The translations under genes and the position numbers were made by a program. The notes under the pieces were generated by a model that was not told the DNA's origin, did not search any database, and saw only the letters and a list, made by a program, of their open reading frames with translations. Below are positions 40,750 through 52,050 of a DNA stretch of 64,000 nucleotides, piece after piece. Position 1 is the first letter of the stretch; every line of letters begins with the position of its first letter. Source of the DNA: Cladopsammia gracilis (Eukaryota; Cnidaria; Anthozoa; Scleractinia; Dendrophylliidae); the NCBI GenBank assembly GCA_022457155.1, contig JAJGOT010000516.1, positions 62,001 to 126,000 on the forward strand, read 5' to 3'.

Positions 40750-40842
40750 TCTGTACGAAAAGTGCGTGAAGCATATCTCATAGACAAAGCAAATAAGACG
40801 TTAAAACCACTTGGAATCAACAGATACGACGAACTTCATTAA
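40750..40842 (+). pseudogene. Penelope-like element, last 30 codons
   Basis: Reads VRKVREAYLIDKANKTLKPL then GINRYDELH and TAA. This is the characteristic C-terminus after the GIY-YIG endonuclease of Penelope-like elements (REAYxI..TL.P.GIN). Truncated on the left at about 40745. Confidence 0.55.
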
Positions 40843-42935
40843 TTTTCTCATCACCAGTCAGTTTAATTTATCGCCCGTCAAACCCTTCAACAAACATATT
40901 CGTTGTTTTTGTTTTTGTATTTCATTAGTCTTTTTCAAACTACTTGTATAATGTCTTTACACAGTACAGTTGTAATCATTTATAGTGCTGAGCCTAGCCC
41001 CTGAAGTGTACCGGTACACCAGGACAAAAACAAAAGACTAAACAATAGACTACACAATAGACTACACAGACATAATACCCTATAAACAAATGGAATCACA
41101 ATGTGAAATCCCTTGTGAACCAGTATACGATCACAGAATCCCATTTCGTATCTTAATTATGCAATTCTTACATTACACTGAATTCGATATTTGACTGAAT
41201 TAAAGTGGGAAAAAGACGTCCAGTTATAACAGTTTATAACAGATAAGAAGACAATTCTAAAACAGAAGCGACGGCATGTATGTGTTATGGTTCAAATTTT
41301 TCTTTGGTTTAAAAATTTTCAAACCAGTTTAATGTTTATTTTCCTTTGTCTCAGATTCATTATCATATTCTGAGACAAAGGAAGACAAAAATCAAACTGG
41401 TTTAAAAAGTTTGGGACCAAAAACAGTTGAATCCCAACATATACAAACAGTTGCGCCTTTGAGAAACACTCTCTTAATCGACCTTCTCAACCACCATCTT
41501 ACATGTAATGAACATTTGAAACATTTCTCAGCATCAGTTTAGCCTCTTTCGCAAGCGAAAGTTACGATCTCACAGTTAAGATAGCGCCAGCAAACATGCA
41601 ATGGACTTGTCTCTGGAAATATTTCTGATTTGTTTCCTCTTAAGTGTTCGTAATAGGCATTTGCACGATGACGTCATTTGACTACTACTACCAGAATTCA
41701 TTTCGTTTTTCCTTTCTTATTTAAATTTTGTAATCCCAGTGCGGTTTAAATAACAATAGCCCTAATTTGCACGACAAAACAAAAAACTGAAGGATTCTGG
41801 TAGTGGTAGTCAAATAGTGGTATAGAAATTTATTGATTTTATTATTACAGTATGAAATTAGCTGTTATTTCTTGATCATTATGTTAAATATATTTCATGA
41901 AAGTGATCTTAGAATTGCTCATCAGTGGCAATAAATTTTCAGTGAATTTTATTTGATTTATGATGTACACTGTAAATAGCGCCTTTTTTGTGAGAGGGCC
42001 AGAAGTTTATCAGTAACTTAAGAAACTGTCACGTGGCCACAGTACTTTCTCTCGCGAGCGAACGCGAAATCCATTAAGCTTTTCGAAATGAGTTGTGTGT
42101 CGACCGGAGACGCCATTTGGTGACGCCACGAATTGGCGCCAAAATCGGTTGTGCGGGAAGGGAACGCCTGGGTACTAGGCTGGGCTGGTCAGTCAGTCAG
42201 TCATTCCGTCAGTAAGTCAGTCAGTCCGTCAGTCCGTCAGTCCGTCAGTCAATCAGTCAGTCCGTCAGTTCGTCAGTCAGTCAGTCAATCAGTCAGTTAG
42301 TCAGTCCGTCAGTAAAGTCAGTCAGTCAGTCAGTCAGTCAGTCAGTCAGTGAATTCTCTTTATGCCTGCTCACACATACCACCAGAGAACGTCAGTGGTG
42401 CCTATCTTAACTGTTATAACTTTTTTGCCCCACCATCACCCCAACCGACTGAAAACAACAACTTCGTCATCAAATTTCATTCGCCCAGTTGTCGAATACA
42501 CGACCTCAACATCATTTTCTCTCGCAGCCTACAACCCACAAAAGTTATAGAGTGGTTTACCGGTACAAGAAATAAACTAACATAGAATCTCTACAATCTC
42601 TACAATTTATTAGTTCACATATTGCATATTTATTATAATCTTTTAATATTTAGCGCAGTCCTTTATATTCAGTATTGAATTTGGACTTCTATTGTAAATA
42701 AGACCATTTAATATATTCATTATGCAATGCATACATTACTTTATTAATTTCGTACTGTACTATTTTAAAATGGAAAAGCATAACTTCTAGTTAGCAGTTT
42801 TTCACTGCATTGAAACAAACGAGTATTAAAAGATGCTATAAAACAGACTGAAGGTGTTTGCATTAGTTACATACAGTTCACTCTGTCTGAGTAACCAATC
42901 TCGAAGCGACCCTCTTCAGCCACCATTTCATATAA
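40843..42935. repeat. Non-coding with two hairpin MITEs and a tetranucleotide array
   Basis: 41328-41402: hairpin with arms AACCAGTTTAATGT.. and CTTTGTCTCAGA around TTCATTATCATA. 41672-41816: inverted pair GACTACTACTACCAGAATTC / GGATTCTGGTAGTGGTAGTC. 42183-42352: impure (CAGT)n array. The frames 42349-42585 are chance. Confidence 0.7.
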
Positions 42936-43369
42936 AGCCCCGTCTACACGAGCAATTTTTATGTGTCAATTTTCTATGTGGCAATTTTTATTTGCCCGTG
43001 TAGATGATGAAAAATGACCAATTTTTATATGACAACTGTATTTGCTGAAAAGCTGGCGTGTTAGTTTTTATGTGGCAAATAAAAATTGCCGCATACCGAT
43101 AATTGTCCGTGTGGACAAGACGCCACATAAAATGTGACAATTATATCCACGTCATCTGTAGAACCCAGTCCCTAATCCCCAGTCCCAGTCTTCTTCTAGT
43201 GACTTTCGCCATCTTGCTTTGTACCCTAGCCTTTATTCCATGGGCATCTCCGCTGTGCGAAATTATTACTGACTCAAATTAACAACAAATATTTGTCGAT
43301 CATCTACACGGGCAAATAAAAATTGCCACGTACAGTTGCCACATAAAAATTGCTCGTGTAGACGGGGCT
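42936..43369. mobile_element. Harbinger-type MITE with TAA duplication
   Basis: 434 bp, ends AGCCCCGTCTACACGAGCAA and reverse, flanked by TAA (42933-42935, 43370-43372). The interior repeats a word close to TTTTTATGTGGCAA in both orientations, as the MITE at 7832 repeats TAAGACGCG. Confidence 0.9.
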
Positions 43370-43578
43370 TAATATCAAGTTTAAAACATTTCTCAGGCAA
43401 TCATTGTGTCAGTTTAGATTTACAAGTTTACAAGTTTTTCTCTTCAGGAGCTGGGAAGGGGATCGCTTACGGGAAAGTCGCCTCTATGTACAATACGATT
43501 CCAAAAAAAGAATTTCATAACTTTAAAACGAAACTGAACTAAGGTACGAATCATCAATGTTTGATCTCTTAACCTCGG

Positions 43579-44038
43579 CCCCAGGGCCTTCTCCGCTTTA
43601 AAAATGGCGATCGGGCGGAGAAACTGCTAAAAAAGAAGACTGCCAAAAAACTCCGAGAATTGTGTAGTATTATGTTGCGAGTTGAACATAATAGAATGTC
43701 TTTTTTCGCTTAAAACAGGGTTCCAGATTGCAGTAAAACAAATTTGACTGCCAATGGCTGGAAATGACCTCCAAAGACGGCAATTTATCGTGTGTCAAGT
43801 GACAAGCGATTATTGGGGTATTTTGGTAGCCAGTGTCCAGGGCTTTTTCCGCTCGCTCCGCCATTTTTGAAAGCGGAGAACACCCTGGGTACAATATCTG
43901 TCAGAGTGTGCTCTGAAGGTCTCTATATACAATGACTACAAACAGGTAACTAATACCACGGTACAATATCTGTCAGAGTGTGCTCTGAAGGTCTCTATAT
44001 ACAATGACTACAGACAGGTAACTCGTACCACGGTACAA
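43579..44038. repeat. Inverted-repeat MITE followed by 72-bp tandem duplication
   Basis: 43579-43889 has ends CCCCAGGGCCTTCTCCGCTT / AAGCGGAGAACACCCTGGG. Directly after, a 72-bp unit (43891-43962, 43963-44034; ACAATATCTGTCAGAGTGTG) occurs twice with three or so differences. Confidence 0.8.
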
Positions 44039-45277
44039 CATCACATTTTGCTCATTCGACGAACAAACCGTGCTTATAGGCTACTCTTGCGTAAAAATCG
44101 TCGCTTGTATATAGACGATATGATATTAAAACAGCGCTTTAATATTACGGATAACTATACCATTTCGTAAAGGTGTACTTCCTTTACAAAAAAAAAAGAA
44201 TTAAGGAACAAATATAAAGTTCTGGAAAAGAAATCTTCTGTACGTTTTGCATATTTTATGGCCGCGCCATGGTTTTGGCTGAACATCAATGTCGGACGCA
44301 TACTAGCAGCTGTGAATGAACTAAAACCTGGATAAATTCGTACTTTTTACCCAGTCGATCACTACGCGTTCTCTTAATATGTTGACGTTGTTCGTGAAGG
44401 CAGTGCAAACCAATTTTGTTTCACAGAAACTAACCGCCTATAACGCAATGTAATAAATCAGTAAAGGTTATTCAGCGTGAAGTTGTGTAGAACGTTTGAG
44501 TATTTTTACGAGTCTCGAAAAAAAATTGACTCGTAAAAATGGCCAGCCGTATTACACAACTTTTCGCTGAATAAATTGTTTATTATTCGACAGTTATAGT
44601 CTCCTAAAACTACGTTTTTGAAACTGTTTTTCTCAGCGCGCGGTCAGAAGAGTGTAATAACGTGTCATATTTGCATTCGTTTTGATGCGTATTTGCACTC
44701 CAGAATACTACGTCGAATAACAATACAACATTCTTACTAGCTGACTGATCCGCAGGTCGCTTTATCCTAAACAGTTGCAACTGATAGTGAGTTTGTAAAC
44801 CTTGCGGGAAAATTCTAAAAAATTTAAAATTAAAATCCCTGTTATAAGTTCCCCCCCCCCCCCCCCCCAGTTATAGGCTTATCATTTTGGTAACAAAACA
44901 TTTTTCCGGTTGTACCCCTTCTTATATATAAGCACATCAGAGTTCTTTAACAGTAATTGTTTACAAACTTCGCACCTAATAAAATAATTAAAACAACGCT
45001 TATTTATCACAATATTTTTTCCTTGCCAGCCAAAAAACCCTTACGAAGTTGTATAAGCCCAGGGCTTATAACCAGGATTTTACACTACCTTGTTATTTTC
45101 TTTTGCCTCGTGCTGGCTTCATAAAAACACGCAATACTACAGCCTTGATGAAAAGCCAGCTTTGAAGTTTTTACATCAGAGTTCCAGAAAAATAAATAAA
45201 TGTCAAGGTTCTCAGAAAAGAAACAGTCAGAACCAAAGATACACAGCTATAAAGCAGAATGGAATGGATATTTGCTA
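44039..45277. other. Non-coding 3' flank of the ankyrin gene
   Basis: 44468-44574 is a hairpin (GTTATTCAGCG..AAGTTGTGTA inverted, with TTTTACGAGTC at its tip). 44850-44867 is a C-run. Nothing coding recognised. Confidence 0.5.
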
Positions 45278-45745
45278 TTACATACTCTTACATGTAGCAC
45301 CTTGATCAACCTCTTGTTCCTTGGTTCTTTGCGATGAAGCGGCCATCTTTGACTTGAGATACTCTTCAATCTCCGCTTCTTCATTTAAGTGAGCCAAATC
45401 AACTGCATCCTTTCCATCGGCTGTGGATAGGTTGACGTCAGCTTCGAGATCAACAAGCTTTTTGACAACTTGCATGTTACCATGGATCGCTGCCACATGC
45501 AGAGGAGTGAATCCTTCTGCATCGCGAGCGTTAACGTCTGCTCCGTACTTAACAAGCAGGTCTATTATCTTGGTGTTGTCATTTCTGCTTGCAACATGAA
45601 CAAGAGTATTGCCGGGTATTTGTGGGAACATAGCATCTACTTTTTTTTGTATTTTCGCAAAGCTTTTGTTCTCAGGTGGATTCTTTCCCCACCCAGATTC
45701 GACAACAGTTCCAAAATCTTCAAGGAGTTCCGTTTTCCATTTCTT
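45278..45745 (-). CDS. Ankyrin-repeat protein, last exon
   Basis: Acceptor TTTATTCCAG (45747-45746) then KKWKTELLEDFGTVVESGWG, followed by two ankyrin repeats: NTLVHVASRNDNTKIIDLLV and TPLHVAAIHGNMQVVKKLVD. The tail EEAEIEEYLKSKMAASSQRT is charged; stop TAA at 45278. Ankyrin repeats are protein-binding scaffolds; no enzymatic domain is visible here. The frame is also open across the preceding 114-bp intron, so the whole region 45278-47032 can be read as one exon. Confidence 0.8.
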   Translation of the reverse strand, partial: KKWKTELLEDFGTVVESGWGKNPPENKSFAKIQKKVDAMFPQIPGNTLVHVASRNDNTKIIDLLVKYGADVNARDAEGFTPLHVAAIHGNMQVVKKLVDLEADVNLSTADGKDAVDLAHLNEEAEIEEYLKSKMAASSQRTKEQEVDQGATCKSM

Positions 45746-45859
45746 CTGGAATAAACCCAGTAAATTTTTCTTTACTACTATGTAAGTCCACTTGGGCCAA
45801 AAGAGAAAACGACCTAAATGTAGGTAAAGTATAGGGTACTGCTGGTATTTCATACTTAC
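45746..45859 (-). other. Stop-free 114-bp intron in the ankyrin gene
   Basis: Starts GTAAGTATG after AATGCTGAT and ends TTTATTCCAG. 114 bp is a multiple of three with no in-frame stop. The peptide it would encode (YPILYLHLGRFLFWPKWTYI) is hydrophobic and unlike an ankyrin repeat, and falls in the middle of one. Retention would add 38 residues. Confidence 0.7.
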
Positions 45860-47032
45860 ATCAGCATTGCTTTCAAGCAAAAGTTTAATAAGCTGTTCAT
45901 GTTTGTTCTGTACTGCAACATATAGAGGAGTTCTACCTTTCTTGTTCCGCTGGTTGATGTTGCTTCTTGACTCTTGATGAGCAGAACGATGCAGTGGTGC
46001 ATTTCCATCAGTATTTTGTATATGCGCATCCGCGTTATTTTCCAGTAACAATTTGACAAGATTTTTATGACCCTTGAACACTGAGCAGTGCAGTGGTGCA
46101 TTTTCATCAGTATTTTGTATATTCGCATCCGCGTTATTTTCCAGTAACAATTTGACAAGATTTTTATGACCCTTGAACACTGAGCAGTGCAGTGGTGTGT
46201 TTCCATCAGTATTTTGTATATTCGCATCCGCGTTATTTTCCAGTAACAATTTGACAAGATTTTCATGACCATTAAACCCCGAGAAGTGAAGACGTGCATT
46301 TCCATTAGCATTTTGTATATTCGCATCCGCGTTATTTTCCAGTAACAATTTGACAAGATTTTCATGACCCTTAAATACTGAGCATAACAGTGCTGTGCTT
46401 TCATGCACACATTGAATATTCGGATCAGCTCCATTCTCCAAAAGCAGGTGCGCGGCCATAAAGTTGTTACGATGTGCCGCCAACTTCAAAGGTGTCTCTT
46501 TGTCATCAGTTCCTTGTGCATTAACGTCGGCGCCAAGATCAATGAGGGTCTTCATCAAAAGCAAACTTGACGATGGACTCGCCCACAATAAAGGTGTCCC
46601 ATTACATAATGGGGTATTTACATCCACAAAGTCATTTAATACAAGCTCAACCGCCTTTTCCGCATCATCATCATCATTGTTTCTTCTAACACACCGGTGC
46701 AGCTCTATTAATGTGTGATATTTTCCAACTTCTTCCAGATTAAATTTGTCAATCAGTTCAACTTGCTCCAGATAAAATTTGTCAATTTTAGCATGACCCT
46801 GTCCTTTTCCTTTCAGATTTGAAAGAAATTCAACGGCAGTCTTTCCAGGGAATAACTTAGCTTTGTCTCCCGTTGTTTCAAAGGTCATCTCTTTAACAAA
46901 GTTAGCGAGAAAGGGATATGCTTTGTAAACAATATTATGGTCTCCTTCAAAGACAGCCGCCTGGAGCAGATTAAAGCCTGATCGTTTATCCACTTTCAAG
47001 AAAGCCTTCCGTGCGAGGGACTTCAGACTGAG
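45860..47032 (-). CDS. Ankyrin-repeat protein, main exon
   Basis: Acceptor ACCATTGCAG (47034-47033); the ATG-less start is real because the upstream exons are in phase 0. About the first 120 residues form a helical region (FNLLQAAVFEGDHNIVYKAY, DKFYLEQVELIDKFNLEEVG). After an acidic run (NNDDDDAEKAVELV) come about eight ankyrin repeats, e.g. TPLKLAAHRNNFMAAHLLLE. Four consecutive repeats are almost identical at DNA level (GHENLVKLLLENNADANIQN), showing recent 99-bp duplication. The gene is minus strand, upstream exons follow at higher coordinates. Host gene; no closer identity claimed. Confidence 0.85.
46000..46400 (-). repeat. 99-bp tandem repeats encoding identical ankyrin modules
   Basis: Four units recognised by TATATTCGCATCCGCGTTAT and CCAGTAACAATTTGACAAGA. 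They differ at only a few positions, while neighbouring ankyrin repeats of the gene are strongly diverged. Confidence 0.9.
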
Positions 47033-48176
47033 CTGCAATGGTAAAATATAGCTAGTGAGTGAAATAGAACGATGTCAGGGTGTAAATAAATTAAAGGCCA
47101 ATTCTTCATATTGCCTCCAAAAACGTGTTATAACCGGGATTTTATAGAATAACCGTAGCGAAAGATGTTTTCATCAAAGGATATAATACCTACAAAAGGC
47201 AGCGTGGTCGAGTGGTCTGGGTGCCGAACTTAAAACGCAGAGATTCCGTGTTTTACTCCCACTTGACCTCTAGCTGGAGTTCTTTCACCTAAGAATTAAA
47301 TTAAAATTCTTCGGCCAAGTTTGTAAACAGCCAACTGGTTTGTCTCCTGCTAGTTGGGATTCCTTGTTATGTTCAATTTGAAATATTTGTTTCTGTTATT
47401 TAAATGCTCAGCCCCACTAGCACTTGTGCTATACTTACTGAAGCTAAAAAAGGTTATTTATTTATTTATGAATTATTTATATTAATTTTTTTATTCTGTT
47501 GTTTGCAAGAGATTAAAACCAAAACAAAAAAAAGGTTGTTGCCTGTGAGTGTGCATAGGTCGTGTTTTTCTTGGTATAAAAATAACGGAAGGACAAGTCA
47601 TTGCGGTATTTGATTGAATAAACGTCTCTTCTCAGATCATGTAAACGCGCCTCTTAAATTAACACATCTATGAGTCTCCTACAGAAATAAGCGCCCCGGG
47701 CGTTTAATTGAAACACGATAGCACAACAAAATATTGGGCAGAATTCATTTTTTTTGTTATTGAATGTAAATTCTGTTCCAAAATTAATTCATAATTCATA
47801 AAGAAAATACAAAAGAAATTAGAATTTCATCGAAGGTATTTAAATCCTGATACAGAGCAGCTATACTGACTGTATCACTGGAGGTACAGAATACTAATAG
47901 GAATGCTAATAAGCTTCATCGCCATTGTTCTTTTTGAAGTGGCTCGCCATTGTAAATATCCATGCAGTTCTGTCGCTCATATTTTATAGTAACAGTTAAT
48001 AATTTTATCTATTGCTTGTTACGAAAATTATCTTGTTTTTCCTGAAACTTAACTATAACATTTAGCGGTGACACATACGAGTTGGAGCTCGCACGTTTGG
48101 TAATAGAGCAGCAAGCTGCTGGTCGAGCAGCAAATAGAGAGGAAAGGCACAAGGAGGAGATAACTTTATATCTTAC
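47033..48176. other. Intron of ankyrin gene with tRNA-type SINE head
   Basis: Non-coding. The SINE head at 47198-47270 is listed separately; the rest is AT-rich with no feature. Confidence 0.6.
47198..47270 (+). repeat. tRNA-derived SINE head
   Basis: A good A box (TGGTCGAGTGG, 47205-47215) and a degraded B box (GTTTTACTCCC). It sits in an intron on the opposite strand to the gene. Confidence 0.5.
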
Positions 48177-48275
48177 CGGTTGTTGATAACTTGGATTGGC
48201 ATTATTCCTCAAAAGCAACTGTACTATGAACTGGTGATTGTGGCGTTCAGCTTTTTGCAGAGACGTATGTTGAAA
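48177..48275 (-). CDS. Ankyrin-repeat protein, 99-bp exon
   Basis: Acceptor TTTGTAG, donor CCG|GTAAGATA. Exactly 33 codons in phase 0 encoding one ankyrin repeat: HTSLQKAERHNHQFIVQLLL then NNANPSYQQP. One exon equals one repeat. Confidence 0.8.
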
Positions 48276-48632
48276 CTACAAACACAAAAACTGTGCAAAT
48301 TAAAGTAAACATATATACCTGTTTATTCGAGATAGTAACAGTTCTAAATATGTGCATGTATGAAAGGAAAAGCGTTGCTTTTAAACCACAAGTTATTTAA
48401 TTTGCAGTGCAAGAAGCAGTTAAGACCCGAAGTTAAATCATTGTTACATGTGTGAGCGTAAGTCAATGGCGCTGTCAGCAGATTAATACCAATCGGGATG
48501 ATTACAGCTCTGTACAACCAAAGGATACAAAATATCAGGTAACTCTCAAATAAAGCAAGGACCACTTGGACAAACAGCACGGCGAAGTGAAGCCGGATCT
48601 TGGAGTAGATCAGGATCAGCAGTAGTATTGAA

Positions 48633-48797
48633 TAAAACTTAAAACTGAATGCAAGGCTGATCGGACAGCTATAAAGGGTATTTTATTGCCCAAAAACTTA
48701 AATACCCTTAATAAAATAAAATAAAATACCCTTAAAATAAAATAAAATACCCTTTATAGCTGTCCGATCAGCCTTGCATTCAGTTTTAAGTTTTGAT
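48633..48797. mobile_element. Hairpin MITE
   Basis: Arms of about 55 bp (AAAACTTAAAACTGAATGCA .. AGCTATAAAGGGTATTTTAT) invert; the loop is rich in AAATACCCTT. Confidence 0.85.
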
Positions 48798-49257
48798 ACA
48801 AAATATGTTTATCTCTATCTACAAATGTTTGAACTATGACAGTTTTCCTAAATATCTTAGAGACATGCTTACTCTGCGTCAGTCTGAATACTTTTTAGAG
48901 GCACTAATATCTTATCATTATATAAACCTGTTACCACTACTTATGGTCTCAACTCCTTTCGTTACTTTACATCTAAGACCTGGAACTCCCTACCTAATAA
49001 TGTAAGATCTGAGCCTACTTTAACTGGTTTTAGAAGACTCCTGAAAGTTGAATCTCTTTTAAGACATAATGGTATATTGACATTTTTCATTTAAATAAAT
49101 GTAAATTAGATTTTTTAATGAAAATAGATTTTCCCCCCTTTTCCTTTTTTATTTTTTTATACTATTTATGTTCTCGAAGATATTAGCCTTTTTTAGGCTA
49201 CTCTGTAATTTCGAGTATAAATAAAGTTTACGTTATGTTATGTTATGTTATGTTATG
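48793..49257 (+). mobile_element. LINE 3' end with (TTATG)n tail
   Basis: Plus-strand C-terminus of a non-LTR reverse transcriptase over several frames: YKCLNYDSFPKYLRDMLTLR, then TSKTWNSLPNNVRSEPTL and FRRLLKVES. The 3' end AATAAAGTTTACG is followed by (TTATG)n to 49257, the short-repeat tail of CR1-like elements. Confidence 0.7.
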
Positions 49258-49380
49258 TAATACGTCATACAAAACAAATTATAAGATTCTATAATGTTGT
49301 TACCAATATGTATTAAAGTCTTGAATACCCCCGCTAGTTTCAACTTGGATGCTGGTTAGAAAGTGCCCTTAACTCCCTTG

Positions 49381-50240
49381 GGGGGGGGGGGGGGGGGGTT
49401 CTCCCCTATATAAGCTATATAGGCATGTGCGGCCCCAAAGGGTAATGGTTTTTGAACACTTTGGAAATATCTGCAAGGGCCAACGGACAATGCAAAAGCG
49501 TCGGATCCCGGTGGATCTAGTCAGCAAATTTGATATAAATACGAAGGAACTGATAAAGCAAGGCTGACTGTATAACTGGGATTATAACTATATTCTTTCC
49601 ATGAAGAAATCAGGCCGTGCCGTTTTGGTCTGTAAACAGGTATAAATTTTGACCATTTTGGTCTGAAATCGGGTATGGTTTTCAAAGGAACCCGCGAGAG
49701 CGGACAAATGTATTTGTTTTTTCAACTTCAAATAAATAATGAATAAGAGAGAAAGAGAAATAACCGAAGTATATCATTCGAGCTGAATTTTAACAAATCT
49801 TTTGTTGGCGTTCTAACCTAACTTTGCAAGTTCTTTTATCTTGGCGCAGACGGTTGTTCTCATTTTGGTTGTAGTTTCGTCTTTTCCGTTCTGGTCTGAT
49901 CTGTAGTGCGTTCTTGTCTTCTATTTGTGTCCTAGTGACGGTTTCGTCATCAGAAGTGCCCTCCTCAGGCGAGTCTCTGATGCCGAAACCGCCGCGAGGA
50001 CACAAATAGAAGACAAGAACCCACTACAGATCAGATCAGAACGGAAAAGACGAAACTACAACCATAATGTTCTAACCTAAGCGGTCTGAAAACGGGTATG
50101 GATTTTAGAGGCCAGGTCTGAAAACGGGTGTGGGAAATGGCATGTTTTGGTCTGAAATACACATGTAGGGTCAGGATTTGGAGAACTGGGCGGCACACCC
50201 CCACCAAGAATTCCGAGGAGTATCCACCCCCCCCCCCCTC
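49381..50240. mobile_element. Element with poly-G/poly-C ends and GGTCTGAAAnCGGGTATGG repeats
   Basis: Begins with about 18 G then TTCTCCCCTATATAAGC; ends GGAGTATCCACC then a C-run at about 50227-50240. The word TTTGGTCTGAAA recurs at about 49626, 49658, 50085, 50114 and 50144. A large inverted pair (49868-49932 and 49996-50063, around TTCTATTTGTGTCC) lies inside. No coding sequence identified with confidence. Confidence 0.55.
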
Positions 50241-50656
50241 CCCACACACACACACAAAGCGTTAAGTACCAGAGTCTGACATTCCTTGACACGCCAAAGG
50301 TGACGTACCCGGGCCATGATTTAGCCGGACACTTCACGACTGAGGTGTCAGTAACATAACACTCTCCAACACGCTACGTTTCATGACACTTCGCGTTCCG
50401 ATCTATTATAGGATTCGGCAAAAGTCATAAAGAATCGTTGACCTGTAAATTCCACTAAACTACTCTTTGTTACAGTGCAATGCGGTTTGCATAAATTAGT
50501 AATCAGCGCCGGAGGACTGTTCATTAGCTAGACATTCCGGCTAGGAAATGAAGTTCTCTCTGCATGTCAAGTATACAGTATACATCAGTATCGACAAATG
50601 CGGTAAGTCCGGCTACATTCCAGGTTATAAAAAGTTGAACCGTCCAATCAACTCAC

Positions 50657-50755
50657 CCTGTCTACAGCGTTGACGTTTGCACCGTGTTCCAACAACAGTT
50701 TTACAACAGATTCCTGTCCATACCAGCAGGCAAGGTGAAGAGGAGTCAAACAAAA
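50657..50755 (-). CDS. Ankyrin-repeat protein, 99-bp exon
   Basis: Acceptor ATTGCAG, donor GACAGG|GTGAGT. One phase-0 ankyrin repeat: [20 protein letters not shown] then [10 protein letters not shown]. Confidence 0.85.
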
Positions 50756-51175
50756 CTGCAATAATTATTAGATAAGGCTAAAAATTAAAAGGACAATTTT
50801 CGCAAAATATTTTGTTGTAATCGCCATTAACTTCCAAACGAAAAACAGTTTTGTATCAGATTTCTGCTTAACAGCAATAAAAAAATGAAATATTCATGGT
50901 AACAGCAAAGCTCTTTGCATGTAGCAAAGCTATGAGCTTTCGTTGAGTTACATGCATTTAATCCCATTCAGACCGGGCTTGTTTTGATCTTCTGCGATCG
51001 GGGAGGGTGGCGGATTCCGCTCGTGTGCGACTTGCCATTTTATGCAGACTAAACGGGAAAGGATCATAGAAAATTAACGGCCACGCTTCGCAAAGGGTAT
51101 TTACAAATAAAATACACAAGCATAAGTAACAACCTGAAATTTCATTTACATAAATGAAAGCAAGGCAAAAAAAAC
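50756..51175. other. Intron of ankyrin gene
   Basis: AT-rich, nothing recognised. Confidence 0.6.
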
Positions 51176-51274
51176 CTGATCTCTTTGGTCCACATCTTCA
51201 CCACTGTCAAGAAGCATTTTAACAGTTTCATATTGTCCACTGATAGAAGCCTTATGTAACGCACCTCTTGAGGC
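51176..51274 (-). CDS. Ankyrin-repeat protein, 99-bp exon
   Basis: Acceptor CTAAACAG, donor GATCAG|GTTTTT (weak after GT). One phase-0 ankyrin repeat: GALHKASISGQYETVKMLLD then SGEDVDQRDQ. Confidence 0.8.
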
Positions 51275-52002
51275 CTGTTTAGAGAAAAACATACACTTTA
51301 ACCTGTTCGGGCTAAATATTGGGCACTATTATATTCCACATATTTTTTACTGTTTGCTTTTGTTTCTGTTTTATTTCGTCCGTAAGGATCAGCTTGCCGT
51401 TTCGTTTGTTTTACTCCAATTACTACTGGTCTAGGTCTGGGAGCTCAGATCCGGCCATTCTCAACGGTTTGTTGCAGTGATTGTGCATTCTTTGTAATTT
51501 TTTTTCAGTCTGCAATCCCTCATCGTGGACAGGGGCAACATTTGATATAAACCAGAATTTTTCTGTACTATAAAGAAAACTTCACCTTGAATCTGTATCA
51601 CAGCAATTGTTCAAAACGTCGTCATGCATGGATAAACACCTGGACCGAAATGCTCCAAGAACCAGATACCACGCAGCTCTTTACAACCTCTAATTTCATT
51701 GGACCTGTATATCATGCAGCTCTATTGTTTTTAGGTCTAGGGTCTATTGTTAGCCATTGTTGTGTTGTTTGTTCTATTGTTTTCTCAGCAAATCAGAGAA
51801 GACCTTGTAAGAGCTGCGTACTGCCCCCCAAGAACAGTGGAGTAATTTATCACGTGACAATTGATGAGATGTACGGTCTTCGGTGGCTTACCTTAGTGAG
51901 CTTCCTGCAATATGGAACCGTTGTTCCAGCGGAATGAAGACAACACATGTTTTGCTTTTGTGCACAAAAAGGATACTAAACTATTTTGTCAGCTGAACTT
52001 AC
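51275..52002. other. Intron of ankyrin gene
   Basis: Open plus-strand frame 51587-51937 (antisense to the gene) has no recognisable content. Confidence 0.5.
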
Positions 52003-52050
52003 TTTAGCCTTCTCAGCTCTAGCTATGTAGCGCAGGTCCTGCCTCTGGTC
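52003..52050 (-). CDS. Ankyrin-repeat protein, 16-codon exon
   Basis: Acceptor ATCATTTCAG, donor AAA|GTAAGTTC. Phase 0: DQRQDLRYIARAEKAK, a charged helix before the first ankyrin repeat. Confidence 0.7.

Larger units (their letters stand above)
48276..50656. other. Intron of ankyrin gene filled with mobile-element remnants
   Basis: Contains the hairpin at 48633-48797, the LINE end at 48793-49257 and the poly-G element at 49381-50240. Remaining sequence shows nothing. Confidence 0.6.

Noticed and set aside
40750..40842. Host gene exon
   Set aside because: The C-terminal REAYLI..GIN pattern fits a Penelope-like element better and there is no splice context.
42183..42352. Regulatory CAGT array
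   Set aside because: A plain impure tetranucleotide microsatellite.
45470..46718. Short frames on both strands over the ankyrin exon
   Set aside because: Shadows of the ankyrin frame; the minus frame 45856-46434 is the same repeats read one base off.
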